Shown here: positions 32,260 to 41,971 of the stretch, in pieces
How positions within the stretch are numbered: the first letter of the stretch is position 1
How the letters are laid out: the number at the start of each line of letters is the position of its first letter
Source of the DNA: Enterobacter ludwigii
Lineage (GTDB): Bacteria > Pseudomonadota > Gammaproteobacteria > Enterobacterales > Enterobacteriaceae
DNA length: 64,000 nucleotides
NCBI RefSeq assembly: GCF_001750725.1
Contig: NZ_CP017279.1
Coordinates: 186,001 to 250,000, forward strand
Reading direction: 5' to 3'
The notes under the pieces: model-generated
Seen by the model: the letters and a program-made list of their open reading frames with translations, nothing else
Told to the model about the DNA's origin: nothing
Databases searched by the model: none
Made by a program: the position numbers and the translations under genes

Positions 32260-33453
32260 TTAAGACTTGGTTTGTTCTGACTGGCCAGCGGCCGAAGCTT
32301 GTTGTTTATCGTCAGATTTCACTTCCTGTGCTTTGACCTGCGCGCCAGGACGAACTTTTTGCAAACCAGTAATAATCACGCGATCGCCATCTTTCAGACC
32401 TTCCGTCACCAGCCATTTATCGCCAATCGCCTGCGTGGCAGTGATGTTGCGCGTTTCGACTTTGTCATCAGCCCCGACAACCAGTGCACTCGCGTCGCCA
32501 CGTGGCGTACGGGTGACACCCTGCTGAGGCACCAGAAGTGCGGTTGGGTTGGTGCCTTCTTCCAGACGCGCGCGAACGAACATACCAGGTAAGAGTGTCT
32601 TATCCGGGTTCGGGAAAATCGCACGTAAGGTGATGGAACCGGTGGTTTGGTCGACCGTCACATCGGAGAATTCCAGTGTGCCTGCCTGCGGGAACTTGAT
32701 ACCGTCATTGGTCACGAGCTCCACTTTGGCTTTACCGTTTTCCTGCTTCAGCGTGCCGTTTGCCAGCTCTTGTTTCAGGCGCAGGAAATCGTTGCTGGAC
32801 TGGGTCACGTCAACGTAAATCGGATCAAGCTGCTGCACGGTGGCCAACGCGTTGGTCTGACCGTTCTGCACCAGCGCCCCTTCCGTGACGGAAGATTTAC
32901 CGATGCGACCGCTGATTGGGGAGGTCACTTTGGTATAGGCGAGGTTGATACGCGCTGTTTCCACTGCAGCTTTCGCGGCAATCACGGCGGCGTTGGTCTG
33001 CTGTGCATCAGACAGGGCAGTGTCATAATCCTGTTGACTGATGTACTTGGTACCGAGCAGTTTTTTGTAACGGTTCAGCGTCAGTTGGGAGATTTTGGCT
33101 GCAGCTTCTGCTTTCGCCAGATCGCCTTTCGCGCTCTCATAGGAGGCCTGGTAGGTTGCCGGATCAATCTGATACAGAGACTCGCCAGCTTTCACTTCAC
33201 CACCCTCGGTGAAGTTACGTTTCAGGATGATACCACTCACCTGAGGACGCACTTCTGCGATGCGGTATGCGCTGGTACGGCCCGGTAATTCTGTCGTTAT
33301 CTGGAGAGGTTCGGACTTGAGCGTCACCACGCCAACTTCTGGCACCTGCTGAGCTCCTTGTTGAGCCTGTTTGTCGTCACATCCTGTTAGCGCTAAGCTG
33401 CCTGAGAGCATCAGAACGACCGCCAGAGGCGTTAACCCTCTGTTTTTGTTCAT
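32260..33453 (-). CDS. acrA: AcrA, periplasmic adaptor lipoprotein of the AcrAB-TolC pump
   Basis: The start at 33453 (MNKNRGLTPL) gives 397 residues, the E. coli length; the 17-codon extension upstream is not conserved. The lipobox LTGC places the lipidated Cys at residue 25, followed by Asp-Asp, which fits inner-membrane retention. The alpha-hairpin, lipoyl and beta-barrel domains of membrane fusion proteins follow (RPQVSGIILKRNFTEGGEV; SPISGRIGKSSV). It bridges AcrB and TolC. It is divergent from acrR across the shared operator. Confidence 0.98.
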   Translation of the reverse strand: MNKNRGLTPLAVVLMLSGSLALTGCDDKQAQQGAQQVPEVGVVTLKSEPLQITTELPGRTSAYRIAEVRPQVSGIILKRNFTEGGEVKAGESLYQIDPATYQASYESAKGDLAKAEAAAKISQLTLNRYKKLLGTKYISQQDYDTALSDAQQTNAAVIAAKAAVETARINLAYTKVTSPISGRIGKSSVTEGALVQNGQTNALATVQQLDPIYVDVTQSSNDFLRLKQELANGTLKQENGKAKVELVTNDGIKFPQAGTLEFSDVTVDQTTGSITLRAIFPNPDKTLLPGMFVRARLEEGTNPTALLVPQQGVTRTPRGDASALVVGADDKVETRNITATQAIGDKWLVTEGLKDGDRVIITGLQKVRPGAQVKAQEVKSDDKQQASAAGQSEQTKS

Positions 33454-33542
33454 ATGTAAACCTCGAGTGTCCGATTTCAAATTGATCAATGGTCCTGAGT
33501 CCAAAAACCCATTGCTGCGTTTATATTATCGTCATGCTATGG

Positions 33543-33566
33543 TACATACATTCACAAATGTATGTA
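33543..33566. promoter_or_regulatory. AcrR operator
   Basis: A 24-bp palindrome starting TACATACATT and ending AATGTATGTA lies between the divergent acrA and acrR genes. It is the reverse complement of, and so the same site as, the E. coli AcrR operator. Confidence 0.93.
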
Positions 33567-33594
33567 AATCTGACTCCTGTAAATTCACTAACGT

Positions 33595-33613
33595 ATGGCA
33601 CGAAAAACCAAAC
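33595..33613. promoter_or_regulatory. mar/sox/rob box for acrAB, overlapping the acrR start
   Basis: ATGGCACGAAAAACCAAAC fully fits the AYnGCACnnWnnRYYAAAY consensus and is the same box used by MarA, SoxS and Rob at E. coli acrAB. It is also the first 19 bases of acrR. Confidence 0.88.
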
Positions 33614-34248
33614 AACAAGCGCTTGAAACCCGACAACACATTCTGGATGTGGCTATGCGTTTGTTTTCTCAGCAGGGTGTTTCGTCAACCTCGCTGGCGC
33701 AGATTGCTCAGGCCGCGGGCGTCACGCGGGGAGCGATTTACTGGCATTTTAAAGACAAGACAGATCTGTTCAGTGAAATCTGGCAACTCTCAGAGTCCAG
33801 CATTAGCGATCTTGAGACTGAGTATCGGGCAAAATTCCCCGAGGATCCACTCTCAGTATTAAGAGAAATATTAGTATATATCCTTGAAGCAACGGTAGTT
33901 GAAGAACGTCGCAGGTTAATGATGGAAATCATCTACCATAAATGCGAGTTGGTTGGAGAGATGGCGGTCGTCCAGCAGGCGCAGCGCAGCCTGTGTCTGG
34001 AAAGCTACGATCGCATTGAACAGGTCCTCACCCAGTGCATGCAGGCGAACCAGCTGCCGGCGACGTTAATGACCCGACGGGCGGCAGTCCTGATGCGCAG
34101 TTATATTTCCGGCCTGATGGAAAACTGGCTTTTCGCCCCGGACTCCTTTGACCTGAAGAACGAAGCCCGCAGCTATGTCGCTATTTTCCTGGAGATGTGC
34201 CAGCTCTCCCCGACGCTGCATGGCAAGTCAGGCTCGCTAACAGCCTGA
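33595..34248 (+). CDS. acrR: AcrR, TetR-family repressor of acrAB
   Basis: The 217-residue TetR-family protein has an N-terminal helix-turn-helix ([39 protein letters not shown]) like that of E. coli AcrR. The ligand-binding C-terminal domain ([32 protein letters not shown]) binds dyes and drugs, which release it from the operator. It represses acrAB and itself. The frame is intact, so there is no sign of acrR inactivation and constitutive efflux. Confidence 0.97.
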   Translation: MARKTKQQALETRQHILDVAMRLFSQQGVSSTSLAQIAQAAGVTRGAIYWHFKDKTDLFSEIWQLSESSISDLETEYRAKFPEDPLSVLREILVYILEATVVEERRRLMMEIIYHKCELVGEMAVVQQAQRSLCLESYDRIEQVLTQCMQANQLPATLMTRRAAVLMRSYISGLMENWLFAPDSFDLKNEARSYVAIFLEMCQLSPTLHGKSGSLTA

Positions 34249-34361
34249 CGCGATTCCAGGATTTCTCTTAGAGGCTCACGTTCGCGCTATTCTGCTTCAG
34301 GCGAGCGTGATATCCTGCACGCCGGACTATTTTCGGTCATCTTCTGACATCATTCACAACT

Positions 34362-37300
34362 ATGCTGCACACCAATCGCTCGCAACATCCTGTTCTTGTA
34401 TTTTTATTGGCGACGCTGTTTTTCTTCGCAACGGCACCGCTTTCCTGGGCCCGCGCCGATAACAACAATGACATCCCTTCACGCAGTGATGTTCAGTCGC
34501 AACTCGACACCCTGAATAAACAAAAAGATCTCTCTGCTCTGGATAAGCTCGTTCAGCAGGATCTGACGGAGACGCTGGAAACGCTTGATAAAATTGAGCG
34601 TGTTAAAGCGGAAACCACACAGCTTCGGCAGAAAGTGGCGCAGGCGCCAGAAAACATGCGTAAGGCCACGGAATCGCTGAATGCCCTGAGCGATGTGGAT
34701 AATGACGACGAAACCCGTAAAACGCTCGCGACCCTGTCATTGCGTCAGCTGGAATCGCGCGTCGCACAGCTGCTCGACGATCTGCAAACGGCGCAGTCCG
34801 ATCTCGGCACGTACAACAGCCAGCTTGTCTCCCTGCAAACCCAGCCCGAGCGCGTGCAAAATGCGATGTACGCCGCCTCTCAGCAGCTGCAGCAGATCCG
34901 CAACCGTCTGAACGGTACGTCGGTTGGCGAAGGCACCCTGCGCCCAACGCAGCAAACGCTGCTGCTGGTGCAGCAGGCCTTACTGAATGCGCAAATCGAA
35001 CAGCAGCGTAAAAGCCTGGAAGGGAATACGGTGCTGCAGGATACGCTCCAGAAGCAGCGCGACTACGTAACGGCGAACATTAATCGTCTGGAACATCAGC
35101 TTCAGCTGTTGCAGGAGGCGGTTAACAGTAAGCGCCTTACGCTGACGGAGAAAACGGCTCAGGAAGCCGTCTCACCGGACGAAACTGCCCGCATTCAGGC
35201 GAACCCGCTGGTGAAACAGGAGCTCGAGGCTAACCATCAGCTGAGCCAGCGCCTGATACTGGCAACAGAAAGCGGAAACTCGCTGGTTCAGCAAAATATC
35301 AGAGTGAAAAACTGGCTGGACCGCGCGCTGCAGGCTGAACGCAACATTAAAGAGCAGATTGCGGTTCTGAAAGGCAGCCTGCTGCTGTCGCGTATTCTCT
35401 ACCAGCAACAGCAGACGCTGCCGTCCGCCGATGAGCTCGAGGACATGACCAACCGCATTGCGGATTTGCGTCTGGAACAATTCGATGTGAACCAGCAGCG
35501 CGACGCCCTTTTCCAGAGCGATACGTTTGTCGCCAAATTGGAAGAGGGCCATTCCAGTGAAGTGAACCCGGAAGTTCACGACGCCCTGCTGCAGGTTGTG
35601 GATATGCGCCGCGAGCTGCTCGACCAGCTCAACAAACAGCTCGGCAACCAGCTGATGATGGCGATTAACCTGCAGATCAACCAGCAACAGCTGGTGAGCG
35701 TGTCGAAAAGTCTGCAGGAGATCCTGACCCAGCAGATTTTCTGGGTTAACAGCAACAAGCCGATGGACTGGGACTGGATCAAATCCTTCCCTGAAACGCT
35801 GAAGGCGCAGATTAAGAGCATGAAAATCACCGTAAACTGGGAGAAAGCCTGGCCTGCGGTGATGATTGCCTTCCTGGCGGGGCTCCCGCTGCTGCTGATT
35901 GCTGGCCTGATCCGCTGGCGTCTGGGCTGGCTGAAGAAATACCAGGATAAGCTGGCGTCTGAAGTGGGGCAACTGCGTAACGACAGTCAGCTGCACACGC
36001 CAAAAGCGATTCTGATCGATCTGATCCGCGCGCTGCCGGTCTGCCTGATTATTCTGGCGGTGGGGCTTATCCTGCTGACGATGCAACTCAACATCAGCGA
36101 CCTGCTGTGGGCGTTCAGTAAAAAACTGGCCCTGTTCTGGCTGGTGTTTGGCGTGTGCTGGAAAGTGCTGGAAAAAGACGGCGTTGCGGTGCGTCATTTC
36201 AACATGCCTGCGCAACTGACCAGCCACTGGCGTCGTCAGATTGTACGCGTCAGCCTGGCGCTGTTGCCGCTGCACTTCTGGTCCGTTGTCGCTGAGCTGT
36301 CTCCGCTGCACCTGATGGACGATGTCATGGGCCAGCTGGTTATTTTGCTGAACCTGCTGCTCATTGCCATCCTGATGTGGCCGATGTGCCGCGACAGCTG
36401 GCGGGATAAAGAGTCTCACAACATTCGTCTGGCCACCGTGACGGTACTGGCGATTATTCCACTGGCACTGATGGTGCTCACGGCGACGGGGTACTTCTAT
36501 ACCACGTTGCGCCTGTCCGGACGCTGGATTGAAACCGTCTATCTGGTGATCGTCTGGAACCTGCTCTATCAGACCGTACTGCGTGGCCTGAGCGTGGCGG
36601 CTCGCCGCATCGCTTATCGTCGTGCCATCGCGCGTCGCCAGCATCAGGTGAAGGAGGGGGCCGAAGGCGCGGAGCCACAGGAAGAGCCAACCATCGCGCT
36701 GGAGCAGGTTAACCAGCAGACACTGCGTATCACCATGCTGGTGATGATCGCGCTGTTTGCGGTGATGTTCTGGGCGATCTGGTCTGATTTAATCACCGTC
36801 TTCGCCTACCTCGACAGTATCACCCTCTGGCAATACAACGGCACCGAAGCGGGCGCCGCGGTAATGAAAAGCGTGACCATGGGCAGCCTGCTCTTTGCCC
36901 TGGTATCGTCAGTGGTGGCCTGGGCGTTGATTCGAAACCTGCCAGGCCTGCTTGAGGTGCTGGTGCTGTCGCGTCTGAACCTGCGTCAGGGGGCGTCGTA
37001 TGCCATCACCACCATCCTCAACTACGTCATTATTATTGTCGGGGCGATGACGGTCTTTGGATCGCTTGGCGTCTCGTGGGATAAACTGCAGTGGCTGGCG
37101 GCCGCGCTCTCTGTCGGTCTCGGTTTTGGCTTGCAGGAGATCTTCGGTAACTTTGTTTCCGGCCTGATCATCCTGTTCGAACGTCCGGTACGTATCGGTG
37201 ATACCGTCACCATCGGCACCTTCTCGGGAACGGTCAGCAAGATCCGTATTCGTGCCACCACCATCACCGACTTCGATCGCAAAGAGGTGATCATCCCGAA

Positions 37301-37709
37301 CAAAGCGTTCGTCACCGAGCGACTGATCAACTGGTCACTCTCTGACACCACAACGCGCGTCGTCATTCGACTGGGTGTGGCCTACGGCTCCGATCTGGAT
37401 AAAGTGAAAGAGGTGTTGTTAAAAGCCGCGAAATCGCATCCTAAGGTGATGCACGAGCCCGCCCCAGATGTGTTCTTCACCACCTTTGGGCCGAGCACGC
37501 TGGATCACGAGCTGCGGTTATACGTGCGTGAGCTGCGCGATCGCAGCTACACCGTGGATGAGCTGAACCGCACTATCGATCGTCTGTGCCGTGAAAACAA
37601 CATTAACATCGCCTTCAACCAGCTTGAAGTTCACCTGCGTAACGAGAAAGGTGATGAGCATACGGAAGTGAAGCGCGAGATTCAGGGTGACGATCCTACC
37701 CCGGCGTAA
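34362..37709 (+). CDS. mscK: MscK (KefA), potassium-dependent mechanosensitive channel
   Basis: The 1115-residue channel has a signal peptide (LVFLLATLFFFATAPLSWARA), a long periplasmic coiled-coil region (about residues 40-480, Gln/Leu-rich) and about eleven membrane helices. The C-terminal MscS-like core has the pore-lining helix LQWLAAALSVGLGFGLQEIFGNFVSG and the beta domain IGDTVTIGTFSGTVSKI. It opens under membrane tension when external potassium is high. The C-terminus ends GDDPTPA, one base before the stop codon of the convergent rsmS. Confidence 0.96.
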   Translation: MLHTNRSQHPVLVFLLATLFFFATAPLSWARADNNNDIPSRSDVQSQLDTLNKQKDLSALDKLVQQDLTETLETLDKIERVKAETTQLRQKVAQAPENMRKATESLNALSDVDNDDETRKTLATLSLRQLESRVAQLLDDLQTAQSDLGTYNSQLVSLQTQPERVQNAMYAASQQLQQIRNRLNGTSVGEGTLRPTQQTLLLVQQALLNAQIEQQRKSLEGNTVLQDTLQKQRDYVTANINRLEHQLQLLQEAVNSKRLTLTEKTAQEAVSPDETARIQANPLVKQELEANHQLSQRLILATESGNSLVQQNIRVKNWLDRALQAERNIKEQIAVLKGSLLLSRILYQQQQTLPSADELEDMTNRIADLRLEQFDVNQQRDALFQSDTFVAKLEEGHSSEVNPEVHDALLQVVDMRRELLDQLNKQLGNQLMMAINLQINQQQLVSVSKSLQEILTQQIFWVNSNKPMDWDWIKSFPETLKAQIKSMKITVNWEKAWPAVMIAFLAGLPLLLIAGLIRWRLGWLKKYQDKLASEVGQLRNDSQLHTPKAILIDLIRALPVCLIILAVGLILLTMQLNISDLLWAFSKKLALFWLVFGVCWKVLEKDGVAVRHFNMPAQLTSHWRRQIVRVSLALLPLHFWSVVAELSPLHLMDDVMGQLVILLNLLLIAILMWPMCRDSWRDKESHNIRLATVTVLAIIPLALMVLTATGYFYTTLRLSGRWIETVYLVIVWNLLYQTVLRGLSVAARRIAYRRAIARRQHQVKEGAEGAEPQEEPTIALEQVNQQTLRITMLVMIALFAVMFWAIWSDLITVFAYLDSITLWQYNGTEAGAAVMKSVTMGSLLFALVSSVVAWALIRNLPGLLEVLVLSRLNLRQGASYAITTILNYVIIIVGAMTVFGSLGVSWDKLQWLAAALSVGLGFGLQEIFGNFVSGLIILFERPVRIGDTVTIGTFSGTVSKIRIRATTITDFDRKEVIIPNKAFVTERLINWSLSDTTTRVVIRLGVAYGSDLDKVKEVLLKAAKSHPKVMHEPAPDVFFTTFGPSTLDHELRLYVRELRDRSYTVDELNRTIDRLCRENNINIAFNQLEVHLRNEKGDEHTEVKREIQGDDPTPA

Positions 37710-37710
37710 T

Positions 37711-37896
37711 TCAGGTTCCCTCTCCCGGTGGGAGAGGGTCAGGGTGAAGGCGACTGGCCTTCGCCTTGCCTTCAAAATCCGTCTTCACTATCTCAAGGGC
37801 TTTCAACACCGTCTGAGCAGGGATGTCATGATTCTCCAGCAGCATAATCAAATCGACGGCCAGTTTGACCTCATCGGGTGCATTTTCCAGTGACAT
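37711..37896 (-). CDS. rsmS: RsmS (YbaM), small protein with repeat-derived C-terminus
   Basis: The 61-residue frame begins [34 protein letters not shown] in E. coli RsmS fashion, and the similarity holds to about residue 46. The remaining 15 residues ([13 protein letters not shown]) replace the E. coli tail and are encoded by the palindromic CCCTCTCCC repeat. RsmS has been linked to control of secondary metabolism and virulence in Pectobacterium; its molecular role is unclear. It is upstream-coupled to priC, whose end is 12 bases away. Confidence 0.85.
   Translation of the reverse strand: MSLENAPDEVKLAVDLIMLLENHDIPAQTVLKALEIVKTDFEGKAKASRLHPDPLPPGEGT
37718..37738. repeat. Palindromic repeat CCCTCTCC...GGAGAGGG, copy 3 (inside rsmS)
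   Basis: CCCTCTCCC-GGT-GGGAGAGGG is followed by TCAGGGTGAAGG. It lies at the 3' junction of convergent mscK and rsmS and is read through as the RsmS C-terminus. Confidence 0.85.
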
Positions 37897-37908
37897 TTAC
37901 GGCTCCTG

Positions 37909-38436
37909 TTAACGGGTCAGACGTTCAATGACGCGTTCGATTTCATCCAGCGCCTGACGGCAACGAACGATGCGGCCCTCGAGGGCGCTAATCTCTCGCA
38001 TTAATAACTGCTGCTCTTCCAGCGTCTCGCTTGCGTTCAGGCGCGTTTCCCGCCCCTGCTTCATCTCAAACAGACGGCGCGCAAACTCCTGGTTCTCCAG
38101 CCGCTTGCGCTGCCATTTACCGAGACCCGGCGACGCGTTGTCCCAGACGCGTAAGGGCCAGGCGGTCATTTCTCGGTGCAGGGCGGTGATCTGCTCGGTG
38201 AGATGTTCCGCAAGCCAGGCGACCTGTTGCTGTTGGTTGTTCTCAACCGCGTGGCGCAACTCATCAAGATTCATCTGCGCCTCATCAACATAATCCTGGA
38301 TGCGCGTGCTGCGGGTACGAAAAAGCTGCCGGTCAAAGCGCGGCTTCAGCGTAGCATGCCCCATTAACGGCGTAGCCTGCGCGCGCAGGGTGGACAGCTG
38401 ATTTTGCAGCGTCTCCAGAAGCAGGGCTGTTTTCAA
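37909..38436 (-). CDS. priC: PriC, primosomal replication protein N''
   Basis: The 175-residue helical, Arg/Gln-rich protein matches E. coli PriC in length. PriC binds SSB and loads DnaB at abandoned forks in the PriA-independent restart pathway. Conserved basic segments (RFDRQLFRTRSTRIQDYV and GKWQRKRLENQEFARRLFEM) fit its SSB and single-stranded DNA contacts. It is divergent from ybaN and upstream of rsmS on the same strand. Confidence 0.93.
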   Translation of the reverse strand: MKTALLLETLQNQLSTLRAQATPLMGHATLKPRFDRQLFRTRSTRIQDYVDEAQMNLDELRHAVENNQQQQVAWLAEHLTEQITALHREMTAWPLRVWDNASPGLGKWQRKRLENQEFARRLFEMKQGRETRLNASETLEEQQLLMREISALEGRIVRCRQALDEIERVIERLTR

Positions 38437-38486
38437 TACGCTCTCCAGTGGTAAAGTAGCCGTTCAGTTTGATAACGATTCGCATT

Positions 38487-38864
38487 ATGCAGCGTACTAT
38501 TTTAATCATCATTGGCTGGCTCGCGGTAGTGTTAGGCACGCTGGGCGTGGTTTTGCCCTTATTGCCCACCACGCCTTTTATCCTGCTGGCAGCCTGGTGC
38601 TTCGCCCGTTCATCGCCGCGCTTTCACCACTGGCTGCTGTACCGCTCCTGGTTTGGCGGCTATTTGCGCCACTGGCAAAAACATCGGGCAATGCCGCCCG
38701 GTGCGAAGCCGCGTGCGATCGCGGTGATCCTGATTACCTTTGCCATTTCATTATGGCTGGTGAAAATGATGTGGGTGCGTATTCTGTTGCTGACGATCCT
38801 CGCCTGTCTGCTTTTCTTTATGTGGCGGATCCCCGTGGTTGATGAAAAGCAACAAAAGCACTGA
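38487..38864 (+). CDS. ybaN: YbaN, DUF454 inner-membrane protein
   Basis: The ATG at 38487 (MQRTILIIIGWLAVVLGTLG) gives 125 residues, the E. coli length; six codons upstream are open. Three hydrophobic segments and the DUF454 signature VLPLLPTTPFILLAAWCFARSSPRFHHWLL are present. The family is found next to heme or iron genes in some bacteria, but the function is unknown. Confidence 0.9.
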   Translation: MQRTILIIIGWLAVVLGTLGVVLPLLPTTPFILLAAWCFARSSPRFHHWLLYRSWFGGYLRHWQKHRAMPPGAKPRAIAVILITFAISLWLVKMMWVRILLLTILACLLFFMWRIPVVDEKQQKH

Positions 38865-39015
38865 AGCCTTATAATGGCTGTTGCAATTATTGCGCGCAGC
38901 CAGTAAATTCGACCGTTTTCGAGCACAGCTGCGCCTGGTCAAAGGTTAAACAATTGTTACCCTGGCCGACTCGTTGCGCGCTGTGAGTAACACTGTTTCA
39001 TTTAGGCACAAACCG

Positions 39016-39567
39016 ATGACCGCAACTGCACAGCAGCTTGAATATCTGAAAAACAGCATCAAAAGTATCCAGGACTATCCAAAGCCTGGCATTCTTTTCC
39101 GTGATGTCACCAGCTTGCTGGAAGACCCGAAAGCGTACGCGCTCAGCATTGAACTGCTGGTCGAGCGTTATAAAAACGCCGGGATCACCAAAGTAGTGGG
39201 TACCGAAGCCCGTGGATTCCTGTTTGGCGCGCCGGTCGCGCTGGCAATGGGTGTTGGCTTTGTGCCGGTGCGTAAACCGCGCAAACTGCCGCGTGAAACC
39301 ATCGCAGAGAGCTACGAACTGGAGTACGGCACCGATCAGCTGGAAATCCACGTTGATGCGATCAAGCCTGGCGATAAAGTGCTGGTGGTTGACGATCTGC
39401 TGGCGACCGGCGGCACGATTGAAGCGACCGTGAAGCTGATCCGTCGTCTGGGTGGTGAAGTGACCGACGCGGCATTCATCATTAACCTGTTCGATCTGGG
39501 TGGCGAACAGCGCCTGGAAAAACAGGGCATTACCAGCTACAGCCTGGTGCCTTTCCCGGGTCATTAA
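39016..39567 (+). CDS. apt: Apt, adenine phosphoribosyltransferase
   Basis: The ATG at 39016 ([11 protein letters not shown]) gives 183 residues as in E. coli; the upstream 14 codons are not conserved. Apt makes AMP from adenine and PRPP. The PRPP-binding motif [16 protein letters not shown] is intact. The flexible-loop segment reads [10 protein letters not shown], with Arg where E. coli has Gly (RKPGKLP); other enterics share this, so it is not a defect. It lies upstream of dnaX, as in E. coli. Confidence 0.97.
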   Translation: MTATAQQLEYLKNSIKSIQDYPKPGILFRDVTSLLEDPKAYALSIELLVERYKNAGITKVVGTEARGFLFGAPVALAMGVGFVPVRKPRKLPRETIAESYELEYGTDQLEIHVDAIKPGDKVLVVDDLLATGGTIEATVKLIRRLGGEVTDAAFIINLFDLGGEQRLEKQGITSYSLVPFPGH

Positions 39568-39576
39568 TCCCGGTTT

Positions 39577-39607
39577 TCACAACCTCGCTCAATGGGTGAG
39601 GTTGTGA
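39577..39607 (+). terminator. Hairpin between apt and dnaX
   Basis: TCACAACCTC/GAGGTTGTGA forms a 10-bp perfect stem with an 11-base loop, 9 bases after the apt stop. There is no T-run, so it may shape mRNA stability or act as a weak attenuator before dnaX. Confidence 0.5.
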
Positions 39608-39655
39608 TAGCATTCCCCTCCATAAATTCACCTTCCAGCGTTGCAGAGCCTGCCC

Positions 39656-41584
39656 ATGAGTTATCAGGTGTTAGCCCGTAAATGGCGACCACAAACCTTT
39701 GCTGACGTTGTCGGTCAGGAGCATGTGCTGACGGCCCTGGCGAACGGCTTGTCGCTAGGTCGCATCCATCACGCTTATCTTTTCTCCGGCACCCGCGGCG
39801 TCGGTAAGACCTCTATTGCCCGTTTGCTGGCAAAAGGTCTGAACTGCGAAACCGGGATCACCGCCACGCCGTGCGGCGTGTGTGACAACTGCCGTGAAAT
39901 TGAGCAGGGGCGCTTTGTCGATCTGATTGAGATCGACGCCGCCTCGCGCACGAAAGTGGAAGATACCCGCGATCTGCTCGACAACGTGCAGTACGCGCCG
40001 GCGCGTGGCCGCTTCAAGGTCTACCTGATCGATGAAGTGCACATGCTGTCACGCCACAGCTTCAACGCCCTGCTGAAAACGCTGGAAGAGCCGCCCGCGC
40101 ATGTGAAATTCCTGCTGGCGACCACCGATCCGCAAAAGCTGCCGGTCACTATTTTGTCGCGTTGCCTGCAGTTCCATCTGAAGGCGCTGGACGTCGAGCA
40201 GATCCGCGCTCAGCTTGAACATATTCTTGATGAAGAGAAGATTGTCCACGAGCCGCGCGCCCTGCAGCTGCTGGCCCGCGCGGCAGACGGCAGCCTTCGT
40301 GATGCCTTAAGTCTCACCGACCAGGCGATTGCCAGCGGTGACGGTAAACTCTCGACCGACGCGGTCAGCACCATGCTCGGCACGCTGGATGACGATCAGG
40401 CGCTCTCTCTCATCGAAGCGATGATTGCCGCCAACGGTGAACGCGTCATGTCGCTGGTGAACGCCGCGGCTGCCCGGGGCATTGAATGGGAAGCGCTGCT
40501 GGTTGAGATGCTGAGTCTGCTGCACCGCGTGGCGATGCTGCAGCTTTCTCCGTCAGCCATCGGTGCCGATATGGCGGTTATTGAACACCGGATGCGTGAG
40601 CTTGCGCGCACCGTCCCACCGGCTGACGTGCAGCTTTATTACCAGACGCTGCTGATTGGCCGCAAAGAGCTGCCGTTTGCGCCGGATCCCCGGATGGGCG
40701 TTGAAATGACCCTGCTGCGTGCGCTGGCGTTCCATCCGCGCATGCCTCTGCCGGAGCCGGAAGTGCCCCGACAGTCTTTTGCTCCGGTCGCCCCCACTGC
40801 GGTGATGTCGCCTCAGCAGGTGCCACCGCAGCCGACGGCTCCCCCGCAGCAGAACGTACCGCTGCCGGAGGCCACCAGTTCGGTGCTTGCCGCACGAAGC
40901 CAGTTGCAACGTGCTCAGGGAGCAACCAAACCAAAAAAGAGTGAACCGGCAGCGCCAGGAAGAGCGCGGCCGGTGAACAACGCCGCGCTTGAACGACTGG
41001 CTTCGGTTACGGAGCGCGTTCAGTCGCGCCCTGCACCGTCCGCGCTCGAGCAAAAAGCCCCGGTGAAAGAAGAGGCTTACCGCTGGAAGGCAACGACCCT
41101 CGTTGAAGAGGTGAAAGAAGAAGTTGCCACACCGAAAGCGCTAAAAAAGGCGCTGGAGCATGAAAAAACACCTGAGCTTTCCGCGAAACTTGCCGAAGAG
41201 TCTATTGAGCGTGACGCGTGGGCCGCAGAGGTCAGTAAACTGCAGTTGCCGAAACTGGTTGAGCAGGTCGCGCTGAATGCCTGGAAAGAGCAGGACGGTC
41301 ATCAGGTACGTTTACACCTGCGACCGGGTCAGCGGCACCTGAATTCCCCTGGCGCGCAAAAAGCGCTGGCCGAGGCGCTCACCGCATTACACGGTGCACC
41401 GGTTGAATTGACTATCATTGAAGATGATAATCCGGCGGTGCGAACGCCACTGGAATGGCGTCAGGCGATTTATGAAGAGAAGCTCGCGCAAGCGCGCGAG
41501 TCGATTATCGCGGATAACAATATCCAGACTCTGCGCCGGTTCTTCGACGCCGATCTGGATGAAGAGAGTATTCGCCCCATTTGA
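39656..41584 (+). CDS. dnaX: DnaX, DNA polymerase III tau subunit (gamma by frameshift)
   Basis: The ATG at 39656 (MSYQVLARKWRPQTF) gives a 642-residue tau; five codons upstream are open but unconserved. The AAA+ clamp-loader core has Walker A GTRGVGKTS, a four-Cys zinc module (CETGITATPCGVCDNC), Walker B LIDEVHML and the SRC motif. A Pro/Gln-rich linker leads to the C-terminal domains that bind DnaB and Pol III alpha. A programmed -1 frameshift at 40933 yields a 429-residue gamma. It overlaps no neighbour; ybaB follows after 54 bases. Confidence 0.98.
   Translation: MSYQVLARKWRPQTFADVVGQEHVLTALANGLSLGRIHHAYLFSGTRGVGKTSIARLLAKGLNCETGITATPCGVCDNCREIEQGRFVDLIEIDAASRTKVEDTRDLLDNVQYAPARGRFKVYLIDEVHMLSRHSFNALLKTLEEPPAHVKFLLATTDPQKLPVTILSRCLQFHLKALDVEQIRAQLEHILDEEKIVHEPRALQLLARAADGSLRDALSLTDQAIASGDGKLSTDAVSTMLGTLDDDQALSLIEAMIAANGERVMSLVNAAAARGIEWEALLVEMLSLLHRVAMLQLSPSAIGADMAVIEHRMRELARTVPPADVQLYYQTLLIGRKELPFAPDPRMGVEMTLLRALAFHPRMPLPEPEVPRQSFAPVAPTAVMSPQQVPPQPTAPPQQNVPLPEATSSVLAARSQLQRAQGATKPKKSEPAAPGRARPVNNAALERLASVTERVQSRPAPSALEQKAPVKEEAYRWKATTLVEEVKEEVATPKALKKALEHEKTPELSAKLAEESIERDAWAAEVSKLQLPKLVEQVALNAWKEQDGHQVRLHLRPGQRHLNSPGAQKALAEALTALHGAPVELTIIEDDNPAVRTPLEWRQAIYEEKLAQARESIIADNNIQTLRRFFDADLDEESIRPI
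40917..40974 (+). promoter_or_regulatory. Programmed -1 frameshift signal in dnaX
   Basis: The slippery heptamer A AAA AAG (40933-40939, read as CCA AAA AAG in the tau frame) has a Shine-Dalgarno-like AGGGAG 10 bases upstream (40917-40922). A hairpin (ACCGGC.GCGC/GCGC.GCCGGT, 40945-40974) follows. After slipping, the -1 frame reads GAG then TGA, ending gamma with Glu as in E. coli. Confidence 0.9.
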
Positions 41585-41596
41585 TCGTGAGTCTGA

Positions 41597-41970
<374 letters not shown>

Positions 41971-41971
<1 letters not shown>

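Noticed and set aside
35172..36644. Minus-strand open frame of 490 codons inside mscK
   Set aside because: Shadow of the GC-biased mscK codons; Gln/His/Arg-rich with no recognisable domain.
39016..39567. Gly to Arg change in the Apt flexible loop as a possible inactivation
   Set aside because: The same RKPRKLP form is, from memory, found in related enterics, and the PRPP motif is intact.
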